From contig NZ_MDKC01000001.1 of NCBI RefSeq assembly GCF_001712755.1, positions 310,001 to 374,000 of the forward strand: a stretch of 64,000 nucleotides of DNA, written 5' to 3'. Origin of the DNA: Gottfriedia luciferensis (GTDB lineage: Bacteria > Bacillota > Bacilli > Bacillales > Bacillaceae_G). The notes under the pieces were generated by a model. It made no database searches. It was not told the origin of the DNA and was given only the letters and a program-made list of their open reading frames with translations. Position 1 is the stretch's first letter. Each line of letters begins with the position of its first letter. A program made the position numbers and the translations under genes. Below are positions 1 through 8,561 of the stretch, piece after piece.

Positions 1-558
1 CAAGAATTTGCTGAACATTTAGTGCAAGTTTTTGAGTTACCGATGAATAAAAAAATCACTAAGTTTTCAAAAGGAATGAAAACGGCAGTGCAAATCATTT
101 TAGGATTAGCTAGTAACGCAAAAATAACAGTTCTCGATGAGCCAACTAATGGACTAGATGCAGTGAAAAGAAAACTATTTTATGATGCATTATTGGAAAG
201 CTATGAAGAAAATCCAAGACTCATATTACTTTCAACACATCATATCGAAGAAATTCAACCATTATGTGAAACGATCGTTGTAGTAAATGATGGAAAAGTA
301 CTATTTCATGAACAAATGGATGTTATGCGGGAGAAAGGTATTATTCTTTCTGGCAATATAGATTCAATAGAACATGTAACGAAAAATATTTCTATACTTG
401 AATCCTCAAAAATCAGTTCGACTAAAAAAGTAATGATCGATGAGTTATTTACAAATGAATGGAAAAAAATCGCTGAAGATCATCATCTTAAAATTGAAAA
501 AGCAACTCTACAAGACTATTTAATAAATAAAACAAAAAACAAAGAGGTGAAAAGATGA
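1..558 (+). CDS. ABC transporter ATP-binding protein (5' end outside window)
   Basis: C-terminal part of an ABC-type ATPase; the reading frame is open from base 1, so the gene begins upstream and the GTG at 22 is internal. Visible are a signature-like FSKGMK, a Walker B segment ITVLDEPTNGLD with the catalytic Glu, and the H-loop STHH, in that order. The Walker A motif lies outside the window. The last codons overlap the ATG of the downstream permease (ATGA at 555), so both are one operon and form an exporter of the YhcG/YtrB-like GntR-associated type. The transported substrate cannot be read from the sequence. Confidence 0.9.
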   Translation, partial: QEFAEHLVQVFELPMNKKITKFSKGMKTAVQIILGLASNAKITVLDEPTNGLDAVKRKLFYDALLESYEENPRLILLSTHHIEEIQPLCETIVVVNDGKVLFHEQMDVMREKGIILSGNIDSIEHVTKNISILESSKISSTKKVMIDELFTNEWKKIAEDHHLKIEKATLQDYLINKTKNKEVKR

Positions 559-1256
559 ACTCGATAAGAGGCACTTATCAACTAGTTTTCGATGAATTGA
601 AATGGTATTTTAAAATATTTTCTTTAATTACTTTGTTATTATCAGTTGTTTACGTACTCGTTAGTTTAATTTTTAATATCCCTTTACAAAGTGGTGCAGC
701 TTTGTTTGGACCGATTTATGGGGGGATTAGTACATTCGCGGTTGCAGGATTGGTCATTCCTTTCCAAGTTGCAATTGGATTAGGTAGTACAAGAAGACAG
801 TTTCTAAAATCTTATAATGTAATGTCAGTATTAATGGTTATTTCAAGTATTACTTATTTAAATATAATGTATTACATTATGAAAATATTATTAGACAAAG
901 GAATAAATAGTTTTCACTTTTACCATCCTGCAGATTTAGTTTCCTCAGAATATCATTTCTTTACGTATTATTGGGTCGACCTAATGGTTGGTTTTATTAT
1001 ACTAGGGCTTTCTTCTTTTATTGCTGTATTAGTTAGAAGATTGGGGATTCTCTATTTTCTACTAACACTAGTTTTAGTTAGTATTTTAATGACCTTTTTA
1101 TCAATCAATGGAATAAGTTCAGACTTTTATTCTATGATTTTTAATATTAATCCGATTAATTTGTTTACTTTAATTGGATTAGTAGGAATAGTGCTTCAAT
1201 TATTAACATTTCCAATGATGATCAATGCACCATTAAAAATGAGAGGTAGAAGTTAA
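555..1256 (+). CDS. ABC transporter permease-like membrane protein
   Basis: A 233-residue, strongly hydrophobic protein with about six membrane segments. It starts at an ATG that overlaps the stop codon of the ATPase gene, with GAGGTG just upstream, so translation is coupled. It has a short charged N-terminus followed by hydrophobic stretches around residues 17-38, 50-75, 93-112, 142-162, 166-185 and 197-220. No sequence signature beyond general resemblance to ABC-2 type membrane subunits is visible. Its partner is the ATPase encoded immediately upstream. A strong terminator follows, making this the last gene of the operon. Confidence 0.8.
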   Translation: MNSIRGTYQLVFDELKWYFKIFSLITLLLSVVYVLVSLIFNIPLQSGAALFGPIYGGISTFAVAGLVIPFQVAIGLGSTRRQFLKSYNVMSVLMVISSITYLNIMYYIMKILLDKGINSFHFYHPADLVSSEYHFFTYYWVDLMVGFIILGLSSFIAVLVRRLGILYFLLTLVLVSILMTFLSINGISSDFYSMIFNINPINLFTLIGLVGIVLQLLTFPMMINAPLKMRGRS

Positions 1257-1265
1257 AACCGATTC

Positions 1266-1305
1266 AAGAAAAAGTATGTGGATAGAATGCATACTTTTTC
1301 TTTTA
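1266..1305 (+). terminator. Intrinsic terminator after ABC operon
   Basis: A 12-bp perfect stem (1267-1278 with 1290-1301) built from AGAAAAAGTATG and its complement, followed by a T-rich tail, directly downstream of the permease stop. Confidence 0.8.
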
Positions 1306-1368
1306 TAAATTATTAACGAAAAATTCAGTATAATATAGACGAAATACAATAAGTTAGGAGATGAATTG

Positions 1369-1827
1369 ATGACATTTACTATTAAGCCAATTGCGTTTGT
1401 TAAAAATTCAAGAAAAGAAATTAAAGACGATAACTGGGGGTCAATTATTTCTGAAATTGAGTTAGTAGAGGAGTTTAATGAAGAAGCATTAAGTGGAATA
1501 AGTGATTTTTCACATTTAGAGATAATTTTTTATTTCGATAAAGTAACTGATGAAATGATTCAATATAATGCTAGACATCCTAGAAATAATATTCATTATC
1601 CAAAGGTTGGAATTTTTGCTCAAAGAGGTAAAAACAGACCCAATAAATTAGGGCTAACATCAGTAGAACTATTAAAACACAGTGGCCGCATTCTTACAGT
1701 TAAAGGGTTAGATGCGATCGATGGAACGCCAATCATTGATATCAAACCAATTATGAAAGAATTTCTTCCAAAAGGAGAGATCAAACAAGCAGAATGGTCA
1801 AAGGCTTTAATGGAAAAATATTGGTGA
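1369..1827 (+). CDS. trmO: TrmO/TsaA family tRNA methyltransferase
   Basis: A 152-residue protein of the TsaA/TrmO (UPF0066) family, which uses S-adenosylmethionine to N6-methylate threonylcarbamoyl-adenosine at tRNA position 37. The sequence shows the family pattern: an N-terminal IKPIAFVKNSR strand, SDFSHLEIIFYFDK, the conserved HPRNN...PKVGIFAQRGKNRPN block and LDAIDGTPIIDIKP near the C-terminus. The ATG at 1369 is preferred over an upstream in-frame TTG because TAGGAG ends 8 nt before it. The length is at the short end of the family, where longer members carry an extra C-terminal domain. It is a single gene with its own terminator. Confidence 0.88.
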   Translation: MTFTIKPIAFVKNSRKEIKDDNWGSIISEIELVEEFNEEALSGISDFSHLEIIFYFDKVTDEMIQYNARHPRNNIHYPKVGIFAQRGKNRPNKLGLTSVELLKHSGRILTVKGLDAIDGTPIIDIKPIMKEFLPKGEIKQAEWSKALMEKYW

Positions 1828-1844
1828 AGAAATTAAAAAAAGAT

Positions 1845-1887
1845 AAAGAGTTTTCTCAAAGGTTTTTTTGGGGAAACTCTTTTTTTG
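1845..1887 (+). terminator. Intrinsic terminator after trmO
   Basis: Inverted repeat AAAGAGTTT (1845-1853) with AAACTCTTT (1874-1882) followed by a run of T residues. Confidence 0.75.
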
Positions 1888-2238
1888 TTTTTATGTAAAT
1901 AAATTAATCCAACTTTTATTATTTCCTTATAAAAACAATTGATGACAATGTATTTAAGATGCCACTCACATACGCCCTTGCTCTGATCATTTTTATATTG
2001 TACTAATAGTTAAAAATTTTTAATTTAAAATTTAGCTAGAACAATAATATAAGGCGTTATTAGTGAATTTCCCCCAAGTTTTTTAATGGGATTTTACATT
2101 AAACTACATGAATCTACATTTAGGTAAACGCAATACTTTATTTTTTTATCAGATTTTACTAATATCGACATTTAATTTATTTTATAATTTCCTTCATTCA
2201 TGAAAATTCCCCCAATACTTTTCAAGAAAAACTCTAGC
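1888..2238. other. Gene-free AT-rich stretch
   Basis: No open frame with a ribosome binding site, no tRNA-like fold and no repeat is seen. It contains a short direct repeat CTACATGAATCTACAT near 2103-2120 and presumably upstream control DNA for the subtilase gene. Confidence 0.5.
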
Positions 2239-2274
2239 TATAATCTAAGTTAAGTGATTTTTCTGAAAAATCAC
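2239..2274 (+). promoter_or_regulatory. Putative -10 element plus perfect palindrome upstream of subtilase
   Basis: An exact TATAAT lies at 2239-2244. Ten bases downstream is a perfect 9-bp inverted repeat (GTGATTTTT 2254-2262, AAAAATCAC 2266-2274, loop CTG). No good -35 is seen at 17 bp, so an activator or another sigma factor may be needed. The palindrome sits where transcription would begin, so it could be an operator or a 5' mRNA hairpin. Confidence 0.4.
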
Positions 2275-2330
2275 ATATATTCTTTCTTATTTTAGAATCT
2301 TTTAATTAAGAAAAAGTTGGAGGTTATTAA

Positions 2331-5300
2331 ATGAAGGGGTTAAGTAGTAAATTTTTTCAAACCACATCAGTACTAGTTTTAGCTAGCAGTACAATTTTGG
2401 GATCGACTATGATTAGTAAAAAGCCAGCATATGCGAACTCAAGTGAAGCAGAAAGCATTCTACAATCACTTACAGCAGAACAAAGGGAGGCTTTGAATCA
2501 GTTAGATCTTGCTGGTTCAAAAACAGGTTTGCAATTATCAGATGATATCGACCTATCAAGTGATAAAGATGTTTCTGTAATTGTTGAATTTAAAGAACTT
2601 CCTGCTAAAGTAGCACAGTTAGAGAAGGCTGTTGAAGGGGAGTCAATTTCATTAGAAAAGGCGAAGGAAAATGTAACTAAGTCGCATGCTCACTTTAAAC
2701 AAGAATTACAAGAAAAATTAGGAAATAAAGAGAAAGCAAGTAATGAAGGAATTCAAATTAAATATACATATCAGAATGCGTTTAACGGCGTTTCATTGAC
2801 ACTTCCAGCAAATCAAATTAAGGATTTACTAGATTTGGATACAGTTAAAGCTGTTTATAGTGATTCAATAATACAAATTAAGCCACCGGATGAACCAGTC
2901 GAAAAGGACCAATCAAAGGTTGATAGTTTACCATTTTTAAAAATTGATAAATTGCATGAAGAAGGTTTTACAGGTAAAAATATTAAGATAGGTGTTATCG
3001 ATACGGGTATTGATTATAACCATCCCGATTTAAAAGATGCATACAAAGGTGGTTATGATTTCGTAGATAATGATAATAACCCAATGGAAGCAACATACGA
3101 TCAATGGAAAGCTTCTAAAAAAGCTGAATTTGTTAATGGCAGCTCATATTATACTGATCACGGTACGCATGTTTCCGGAACGATTGCTGGAAGAGGGAAA
3201 AATAATTCTGATTATAAAGTAACCGGAGTAGCGCCTGATTCAGACTTATATGTATACCGCGTATTGGGACCGTATGGTTCAGGTTCTAATTCTGCAGTAA
3301 TTGCAGGAATTGACCGTTCGGTAGCCGATGGGATGAATGTAATTAATCTTTCGCTTGGGGCCTCTATAAACGATCCATTAGAAGCAACTAGCTTAGCAAT
3401 TGATAATGCCGTTTTAAATGGTGTTACAGCTGTCGTTGCAGCAGGAAATGCTGGAGATGGTATGTACACACTAGGCTCTCCAGGTGCAGCAGCACTTGCG
3501 TTAACAGTAGGTGCGAGTTCTGTACCAACTACAGTTACTACATTCGCAAGTAAATTTTTAGTAAACGGTAAAGGTAAGGATAGTACTCTTCGATTAATGA
3601 CAAAAAAATGGACAGATGATTTTACTAAAATGTCTGGAAAAACATTTGAAATTGTAAATGTTGGAGAAGGTGGTCCAACAGATTACACAGGAAAAAATGT
3701 TCAAGGTAAGATTGCATTTGTTGCTCGAGGGACGTATGCACTTGTTGATAAAATGAACTATGCAAAGCAAAATGGAGCTGTAGGGGTAATTATATACAAC
3801 AATAATGCCACTGAGGGACAGATCCCGTATTATTTGGGAGAAAGCAATGATAATATCCCGGTATTTTCAATGACAAATAAAGATGGCTTAGCGGTTAGCG
3901 ATTTATTTAGTAATGGTACACCATCAGTTACATTAGGTAATATTGGTGAAGATGTAATTCCTGGTGATGATTTAGCTAGCTTTAGTTCTAGGGGGCCATC
4001 AGGAACTTTATATGATATTAAACCCGAAGTTACAGCACCAGGCGTAGATGTATTATCGACTGTTCCTGCATATATCAATAACAAAAATGATTCAACAGAT
4101 TATTCTTCTGCATATATGCGAATGTCTGGTACGTCAATGGCAACTCCACATGTTACTGGTATAGCTGCATTATTATTACAAGCTCATCCGGATTATACGC
4201 CTGCTGATATTAAAACCGTCTTGATGAATACAGCGGATCCGTTAAGAAGTAAATACAGCGTGTTTGAAGTTGGGGCAGGTAGAGTAGATCCTTATGAAGC
4301 GATTTATTCACGTATCGAACTAGGCGTTCAAGATACAACGCCATATTTTAAAAATAATGAAAAAGTAAATATTGATGAGCAAACTGGTGGTCTTAGTTAT
4401 GGTTTTATTCCTGTAGATAATAATGCTATTTCGAAAACTACAAATATATTAATCACAAATCATACTGATAAAATGCAAAAATATAATATTTCGGTAGAAT
4501 ATAATATCGGTACACGTGGATCTTTGGATGCTAAGTCAAACGGGGTAAGTGTAACAGTACCTAAAGATCTTAAAATGAAGAAGAATAGCCAGGAGATGAT
4601 TCCTGCAACACTTACGATCCCAACAACTGCAAGTAAAGGAACATATGAGGGCTATATTCATGTTGTGAATGAAAAAGATCCAGACGATCATTATCAAATT
4701 CCATTTGGATTCCGTTTAGTAGAAGAAGGCTTTGAATATTTCAAAGTTCATTCACCAAGCATCTCTACAACTCGTGATACTGCACCATATAGCGTTAAGG
4801 CGTCTGATTTAGATTTTAAATTAAATTCACCGATGAAAACATTAGATTTTATTTTAGTAGATCCAAAAACTAATAAAGGTTTAGGAATAATTGGTACAAT
4901 TAATGTGTCAAGTGCAGGAGTTGATAAAGATCTCTATATTCAAAAAGCCTTTACTGGTCGCTATTTTCCATTTACAGGTAATGCTAAGAAACCAGTTGGC
5001 TACACATCGATTCAAGCAACACAAGGAATATATAAAATGAAAGTAATTGGTACAAATTTAGACGGAAAACAGTACACCAAAACAGACCAAGTATATATCG
5101 ATAATAACCGTCCAACATTCACATTAGATGATACAAATGCACTACCTAAAGGTGATCTTCCATTTGTTGAATTAGCACCTGGCCAAAAAACAGTTACATT
5201 ATCTGGAAATATTATAGATAATGAAGCAACGGAAATGGAAAATAGCGGTATGAATGTTACACAAGCAACTAATAAAGCTTGGTATGGACCAAACGCTCCG

Positions 5301-6428
5301 GCCATTGGTATTGCTACTGATGCAAATGGTAAGTTTTCCAAAGAAATATCTGTGGATTCTCCAAATCCAGTCAATATGCTCCAATTTGTAGCGTCGGACA
5401 GAGCGGGTAATTCAACGATGGCGAAAGTAGTTTACTATATGAAACCAGGAACACAATATATTTATGCCAAACCAAATAAAGAATCTTTTACAATGGGTGA
5501 TCAATTAACTTATACGTTCTATGCTCACGGTTTGCAAAATGCAAAAGATCTAACACTTAAATTCGATTACACTTCAAGATTTTTTAACTCAGTCGGATTT
5601 AATAAAAATAAGGCTTTATCTGATGATACTCAGTTTACAGTTACTTCAACAGGAACTACCAGCAAATCAAATACAATTAATATAAAGGCACCAGGTGATG
5701 GTATAACTGGTGATACGCCATTGTTTGATATGCAAGTAGAGACGAACCGAGATACTTTTGTAAACGTTAATACTACTTTTTTCTATATCACTTCATCTTC
5801 GTATAAAGATCTAAATGGTAAAACAGTAAACCCGTATACTCAAGTTGGATATTTACCAAGCTACTCAGCTTATTCAGATGCTACTGCAAAAATCAACGCA
5901 GCAGGATTGTTAAATGCAAATGGCAGTTTTAACTTTGCAGTTGATTACACTACTATCGGTGCACAAGCAAAAGCAAGAGACTCCAAAGGTCAATACTATA
6001 CTGGTGAAATTCAAAAGAATGGAAACATAGTATTCAGTAAACTTCCAATTACGGAACAATTATATACAGTCATCATAGATGTCCCAGGTCATTTTACTAC
6101 TTACACACCTATGGAAATTGGTCGAAAAGATCGTGATATTTTTATTGGTGAAAGTATTTCTTATCCTACTGTAAGAGAAAATGCTGGGGATCTTAATAAA
6201 GATAATGTAGTTGATATTTATGATGTAATACTACTCGAACTAAATTGGGGTTCGAATAACCGTAATGCTGATATTAATTTTGATGGTAAAGTTGACTCAT
6301 TGGATTTCAAGTTACTTGAACCAAATTATTTAAAAGAGAATGATTATGTATTAGATACTCCTACTGGTGTTAAGGAGTATAATGGAAAAACAATTGATTC
6401 GATTAAGAAGTCTTTAGGCATCAATTAG
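2331..6428 (+). CDS. Secreted S8 subtilisin-like serine protease with dockerin-like tail
   Basis: A 1365-residue extracellular protease of the Vpr-like subtilase group. A signal peptide (about residues 1-35, cut after AYA) is followed by an inhibitor I9 propeptide (about 75-185). The catalytic domain has Asp224 (VIDTG), His277 (HGTHVSG), oxyanion Asn373 (AAGNAG) and Ser602 (SGTSMATPH). A protease-associated (PA) domain is inserted at roughly 440-545. After the catalytic domain come beta-rich Fn3-like and cohesin-like regions. The last 85 residues hold two Ca-binding, dockerin-type repeats (DLNKDNVVD from Asp1287, then ADINFDGKVD). AAGTTGGAGG precedes the ATG. It probably degrades protein outside the cell. 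No cell-wall sorting motif is present, so retention may depend on the dockerin-like tail. Confidence 0.92.
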   Translation: MKGLSSKFFQTTSVLVLASSTILGSTMISKKPAYANSSEAESILQSLTAEQREALNQLDLAGSKTGLQLSDDIDLSSDKDVSVIVEFKELPAKVAQLEKAVEGESISLEKAKENVTKSHAHFKQELQEKLGNKEKASNEGIQIKYTYQNAFNGVSLTLPANQIKDLLDLDTVKAVYSDSIIQIKPPDEPVEKDQSKVDSLPFLKIDKLHEEGFTGKNIKIGVIDTGIDYNHPDLKDAYKGGYDFVDNDNNPMEATYDQWKASKKAEFVNGSSYYTDHGTHVSGTIAGRGKNNSDYKVTGVAPDSDLYVYRVLGPYGSGSNSAVIAGIDRSVADGMNVINLSLGASINDPLEATSLAIDNAVLNGVTAVVAAGNAGDGMYTLGSPGAAALALTVGASSVPTTVTTFASKFLVNGKGKDSTLRLMTKKWTDDFTKMSGKTFEIVNVGEGGPTDYTGKNVQGKIAFVARGTYALVDKMNYAKQNGAVGVIIYNNNATEGQIPYYLGESNDNIPVFSMTNKDGLAVSDLFSNGTPSVTLGNIGEDVIPGDDLASFSSRGPSGTLYDIKPEVTAPGVDVLSTVPAYINNKNDSTDYSSAYMRMSGTSMATPHVTGIAALLLQAHPDYTPADIKTVLMNTADPLRSKYSVFEVGAGRVDPYEAIYSRIELGVQDTTPYFKNNEKVNIDEQTGGLSYGFIPVDNNAISKTTNILITNHTDKMQKYNISVEYNIGTRGSLDAKSNGVSVTVPKDLKMKKNSQEMIPATLTIPTTASKGTYEGYIHVVNEKDPDDHYQIPFGFRLVEEGFEYFKVHSPSISTTRDTAPYSVKASDLDFKLNSPMKTLDFILVDPKTNKGLGIIGTINVSSAGVDKDLYIQKAFTGRYFPFTGNAKKPVGYTSIQATQGIYKMKVIGTNLDGKQYTKTDQVYIDNNRPTFTLDDTNALPKGDLPFVELAPGQKTVTLSGNIIDNEATEMENSGMNVTQATNKAWYGPNAPAIGIATDANGKFSKEISVDSPNPVNMLQFVASDRAGNSTMAKVVYYMKPGTQYIYAKPNKESFTMGDQLTYTFYAHGLQNAKDLTLKFDYTSRFFNSVGFNKNKALSDDTQFTVTSTGTTSKSNTINIKAPGDGITGDTPLFDMQVETNRDTFVNVNTTFFYITSSSYKDLNGKTVNPYTQVGYLPSYSAYSDATAKINAAGLLNANGSFNFAVDYTTIGAQAKARDSKGQYYTGEIQKNGNIVFSKLPITEQLYTVIIDVPGHFTTYTPMEIGRKDRDIFIGESISYPTVRENAGDLNKDNVVDIYDVILLELNWGSNNRNADINFDGKVDSLDFKLLEPNYLKENDYVLDTPTGVKEYNGKTIDSIKKSLGIN

Positions 6429-6434
6429 ATAATG

Positions 6435-6460
6435 AACCTATCCAATTGGATAGGTTTTTT
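6435..6460 (+). terminator. Intrinsic terminator after subtilase gene
   Basis: AACCTATCC pairs with GGATAGGTT around an AATT loop, followed by a T run. Confidence 0.8.
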
Positions 6461-6676
6461 AGATTGTTGATATTCTTGATGGATTAAATAAAAATGTTAA
6501 TGGAATCTAAACAATTTTAATTCTATTGAAAAAGACGAAAATTCAGAATGTTTCTCCTTTAGCTTTTATGCTCTAACATTTTGTATTATGATTCAAATAA
6601 CAAAGTCTTAGTTAGAGAAGTACAAGTATTAAATAAAAAACAATTTGTAAATACAAAATAAAATGCGAGGTGGAGT

Positions 6677-7117
6677 ATGGAAATTAAATATAGAATTGCC
6701 TCAACAAATGATAGTTCAGAAATTGCTAGATTATCAGGTCAATTGGGTTACAATGTTGAAAAAGATCAAGTCATTGAAAGATTAAATAAAATATTAGGTC
6801 AGAATGATCATGTGGTCATTGTAGCAGAAATTGAAGGTCAACTTATTGGATGGATTCATGCTCACGGACGATATTTGATTGAGTCTCCACCATATGTTGA
6901 AATTGGTGGTTTGATTGTTGATAGTACATATCGGGGTCAAAAAATTGGTAAGTTACTAGTGGAAAGATGCGAAGAATGGTCAAAATTATCGGGATTTAAA
7001 GAAATACGAGTACGGACAAATGAAACTAGAATAGAGACACTAATTTTTTATGAAAAGATTGGGTTTAAAAATACAAAATCGCAAAAAGTATTTAATAAAG
7101 AATTAATTGTATACTAA
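6677..7117 (+). CDS. GNAT family N-acetyltransferase
   Basis: A 146-residue single-domain acetyltransferase that would transfer an acetyl group from acetyl-CoA to an unknown amine. The GNAT fold is recognisable from the N-terminal RIASTNDSSEIARL, the beta4 segment YVEIGGLIVD, the CoA pyrophosphate loop RGQKIGKLL (about residues 92-100) and the C-terminal FYEKIGFKNT. GCGAGGTGG lies 7 nt before the ATG. It stands alone between two terminators. The substrate cannot be inferred; AAC(6')-type aminoglycoside enzymes and small-molecule acetyltransferases share this layout. Confidence 0.85.
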   Translation: MEIKYRIASTNDSSEIARLSGQLGYNVEKDQVIERLNKILGQNDHVVIVAEIEGQLIGWIHAHGRYLIESPPYVEIGGLIVDSTYRGQKIGKLLVERCEEWSKLSGFKEIRVRTNETRIETLIFYEKIGFKNTKSQKVFNKELIVY

Positions 7118-7168
7118 AAGGATCATATTACTGATTATGAAAACGAATTTGGTAAATTCACTTCGCTT

Positions 7169-7216
7169 AAGCTTGTAAACAATTGGAGTTTCCTCCATGT
7201 TTACAAGCTTTTTTTG
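7169..7216 (+). terminator. Intrinsic terminator after acetyltransferase gene
   Basis: Perfect 12-bp stem AAGCTTGTAAAC (7169-7180) with GTTTACAAGCTT (7199-7210), then seven Ts. Confidence 0.85.
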
Positions 7217-7336
7217 TATAATAAAAAAATTTTAATAGCAAATAGTAAGCAGGATGAAAGTGATGAATAGAGCATCTGATGACACATGTTATTCGTGATT
7301 GGTTTTAAGTAAAAGGATAAAAAAATATTTAAACAT

Positions 7337-7377
7337 TATAACGTTATATTGACTAACTCGAATTTAGATGTTATTCT
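7337..7377 (+). promoter_or_regulatory. Putative promoter with overlapping palindromic operator for the amino-sugar-acid operon
   Basis: A perfect 12-bp palindrome TATAACGTTATA (7337-7348) abuts a -35-like TTGACT (7349-7354). After exactly 17 bp there is a -10-like TATTCT (7372-7377). The palindrome is a reasonable binding site for the GntR/UTRA regulator encoded in the same operon (11422-12144). This is inference from position and symmetry only. Confidence 0.5.
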
Positions 7378-7402
7378 ACATTGGAATAATAAACAAGGTT
7401 GA

Positions 7403-7416
7403 TGTAAACGAATACA
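7403..7416 (+). promoter_or_regulatory. cre-like catabolite repression site
   Basis: TGTAAACGAATACA matches the CcpA cre consensus TGWAANCGNTNWCA at 13 of 14 positions. It lies downstream of the putative promoter and 42 bp before the first gene, a position where CcpA binding blocks transcription. Confidence 0.5.
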
Positions 7417-7457
7417 TTAATCAATTTAGTTTTGTTTACTGAAAAGGATGAGGGGAA

Positions 7458-8561
7458 ATGAAGGATCATTTCGTACTACAGAATGTAAAAATGATAGACG
7501 GAAGTTCTGTAGATATCATAGTAGAAAATAAAAAGATTATAGACATTGTAGCTGCTGGAACTGGTAATGGTGAGAAAATAGTAGATTACAAGCATAATGT
7601 ATTTGTTTCTAGTGGTTGGATTGATCTGCATGTCCATGCATATGCAGAATTTGAGCCATATGGTGATGATGTCGACGAGATCGGTTATAAAACAGGTGTT
7701 ACAACAATTGTTGATGCGGGTAGCACTGGTGCTGATAATTTGTCCGAATTGGTTAGTAGCTGTAAAAAGTCAAAAACAAATGTTTTCGCATTTTTAAATA
7801 TTTCGCGAATTGGCTTAAAACGAATTGATGAGTTATCTGATTTGTCTTGGTTAGATGAGGATCAACTCAAAAATACGATTGCAGAGCATAAAGATTTTAT
7901 TATCGGACTGAAGGCAAGGATTAGCAAAAGTGTAGTAGGTGAGAATGGTGTCGAACCTTTAAAAATAGCGCGTAAGTTTTCTAACGAAACAGATTTACCA
8001 CTTATGGTTCATATAGGTTCAGGACCTCCAGATATTAATGATGTTCTAAACCTACTTGAAAATAAAGATATTATTACTCACTACTTAAATGGGAAAGCAA
8101 ATAATTTATTTGATGAAATGGGAAGACCTCTTCCAAATTTTCTAGATGCAATTAATCGAGGTGTTCATTTGGATGTTGGGCATGGCAATGCAAGTTTTTC
8201 GTTTAAAACGGCTTTGCAAGCTAAAGAACATGGAATTAAATTCGATACGATTAGTACTGATATTTATCGGAAAAATCGATTGAATGGACCAGTCTATAGT
8301 ATGTCACATGTTTTATCAAAATTTTTATACTTAGGTTATTCACTAGAAGAGATTATTGATGCAGTTACCGTTAATGCGGCTAAGTGGCTTAATAAGCCGG
8401 AACTTGGAAGAATTTCAGTAGGAGATATTGCGAACCTCACTTTATTTACTGTTGAAGATGAAGTGACAACCTTACTTGATTCTGAAGGAGGCAAGCGTAA
8501 AGCTGAACAAAAAATCGTAGTAAAAGGAGTGGTTATTAATGGAGAACACGTTGAATGCTAA
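7458..8561 (+). CDS. Amidohydrolase/deacetylase family metallohydrolase
   Basis: A 367-residue TIM-barrel amidohydrolase of the EF_0837-like family that travels with DgaE/DgaF-type enzymes. Metal ligands are visible: HVH (His58, His60), the probably carbamylated Lys152 (GLKAR), His185 (MVHIG), His208 (ITHYL) and an Asp in DTISTDIY. It would hydrolyse an amide or ester, for instance removing an acyl group from the operon's substrate; this is inferred from context. GATGAGGGGAA precedes the ATG. Its last 23 bases overlap the next gene, so the products are translationally coupled. Confidence 0.87.
   Translation: MKDHFVLQNVKMIDGSSVDIIVENKKIIDIVAAGTGNGEKIVDYKHNVFVSSGWIDLHVHAYAEFEPYGDDVDEIGYKTGVTTIVDAGSTGADNLSELVSSCKKSKTNVFAFLNISRIGLKRIDELSDLSWLDEDQLKNTIAEHKDFIIGLKARISKSVVGENGVEPLKIARKFSNETDLPLMVHIGSGPPDINDVLNLLENKDIITHYLNGKANNLFDEMGRPLPNFLDAINRGVHLDVGHGNASFSFKTALQAKEHGIKFDTISTDIYRKNRLNGPVYSMSHVLSKFLYLGYSLEEIIDAVTVNAAKWLNKPELGRISVGDIANLTLFTVEDEVTTLLDSEGGKRKAEQKIVVKGVVINGEHVEC

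Noticed and set aside
3212-3469. Minus-strand reading frames inside the subtilase gene
   Set aside because: They lie entirely within the well-supported catalytic domain, have no binding sites and show no motif; they are shadows of the real gene.
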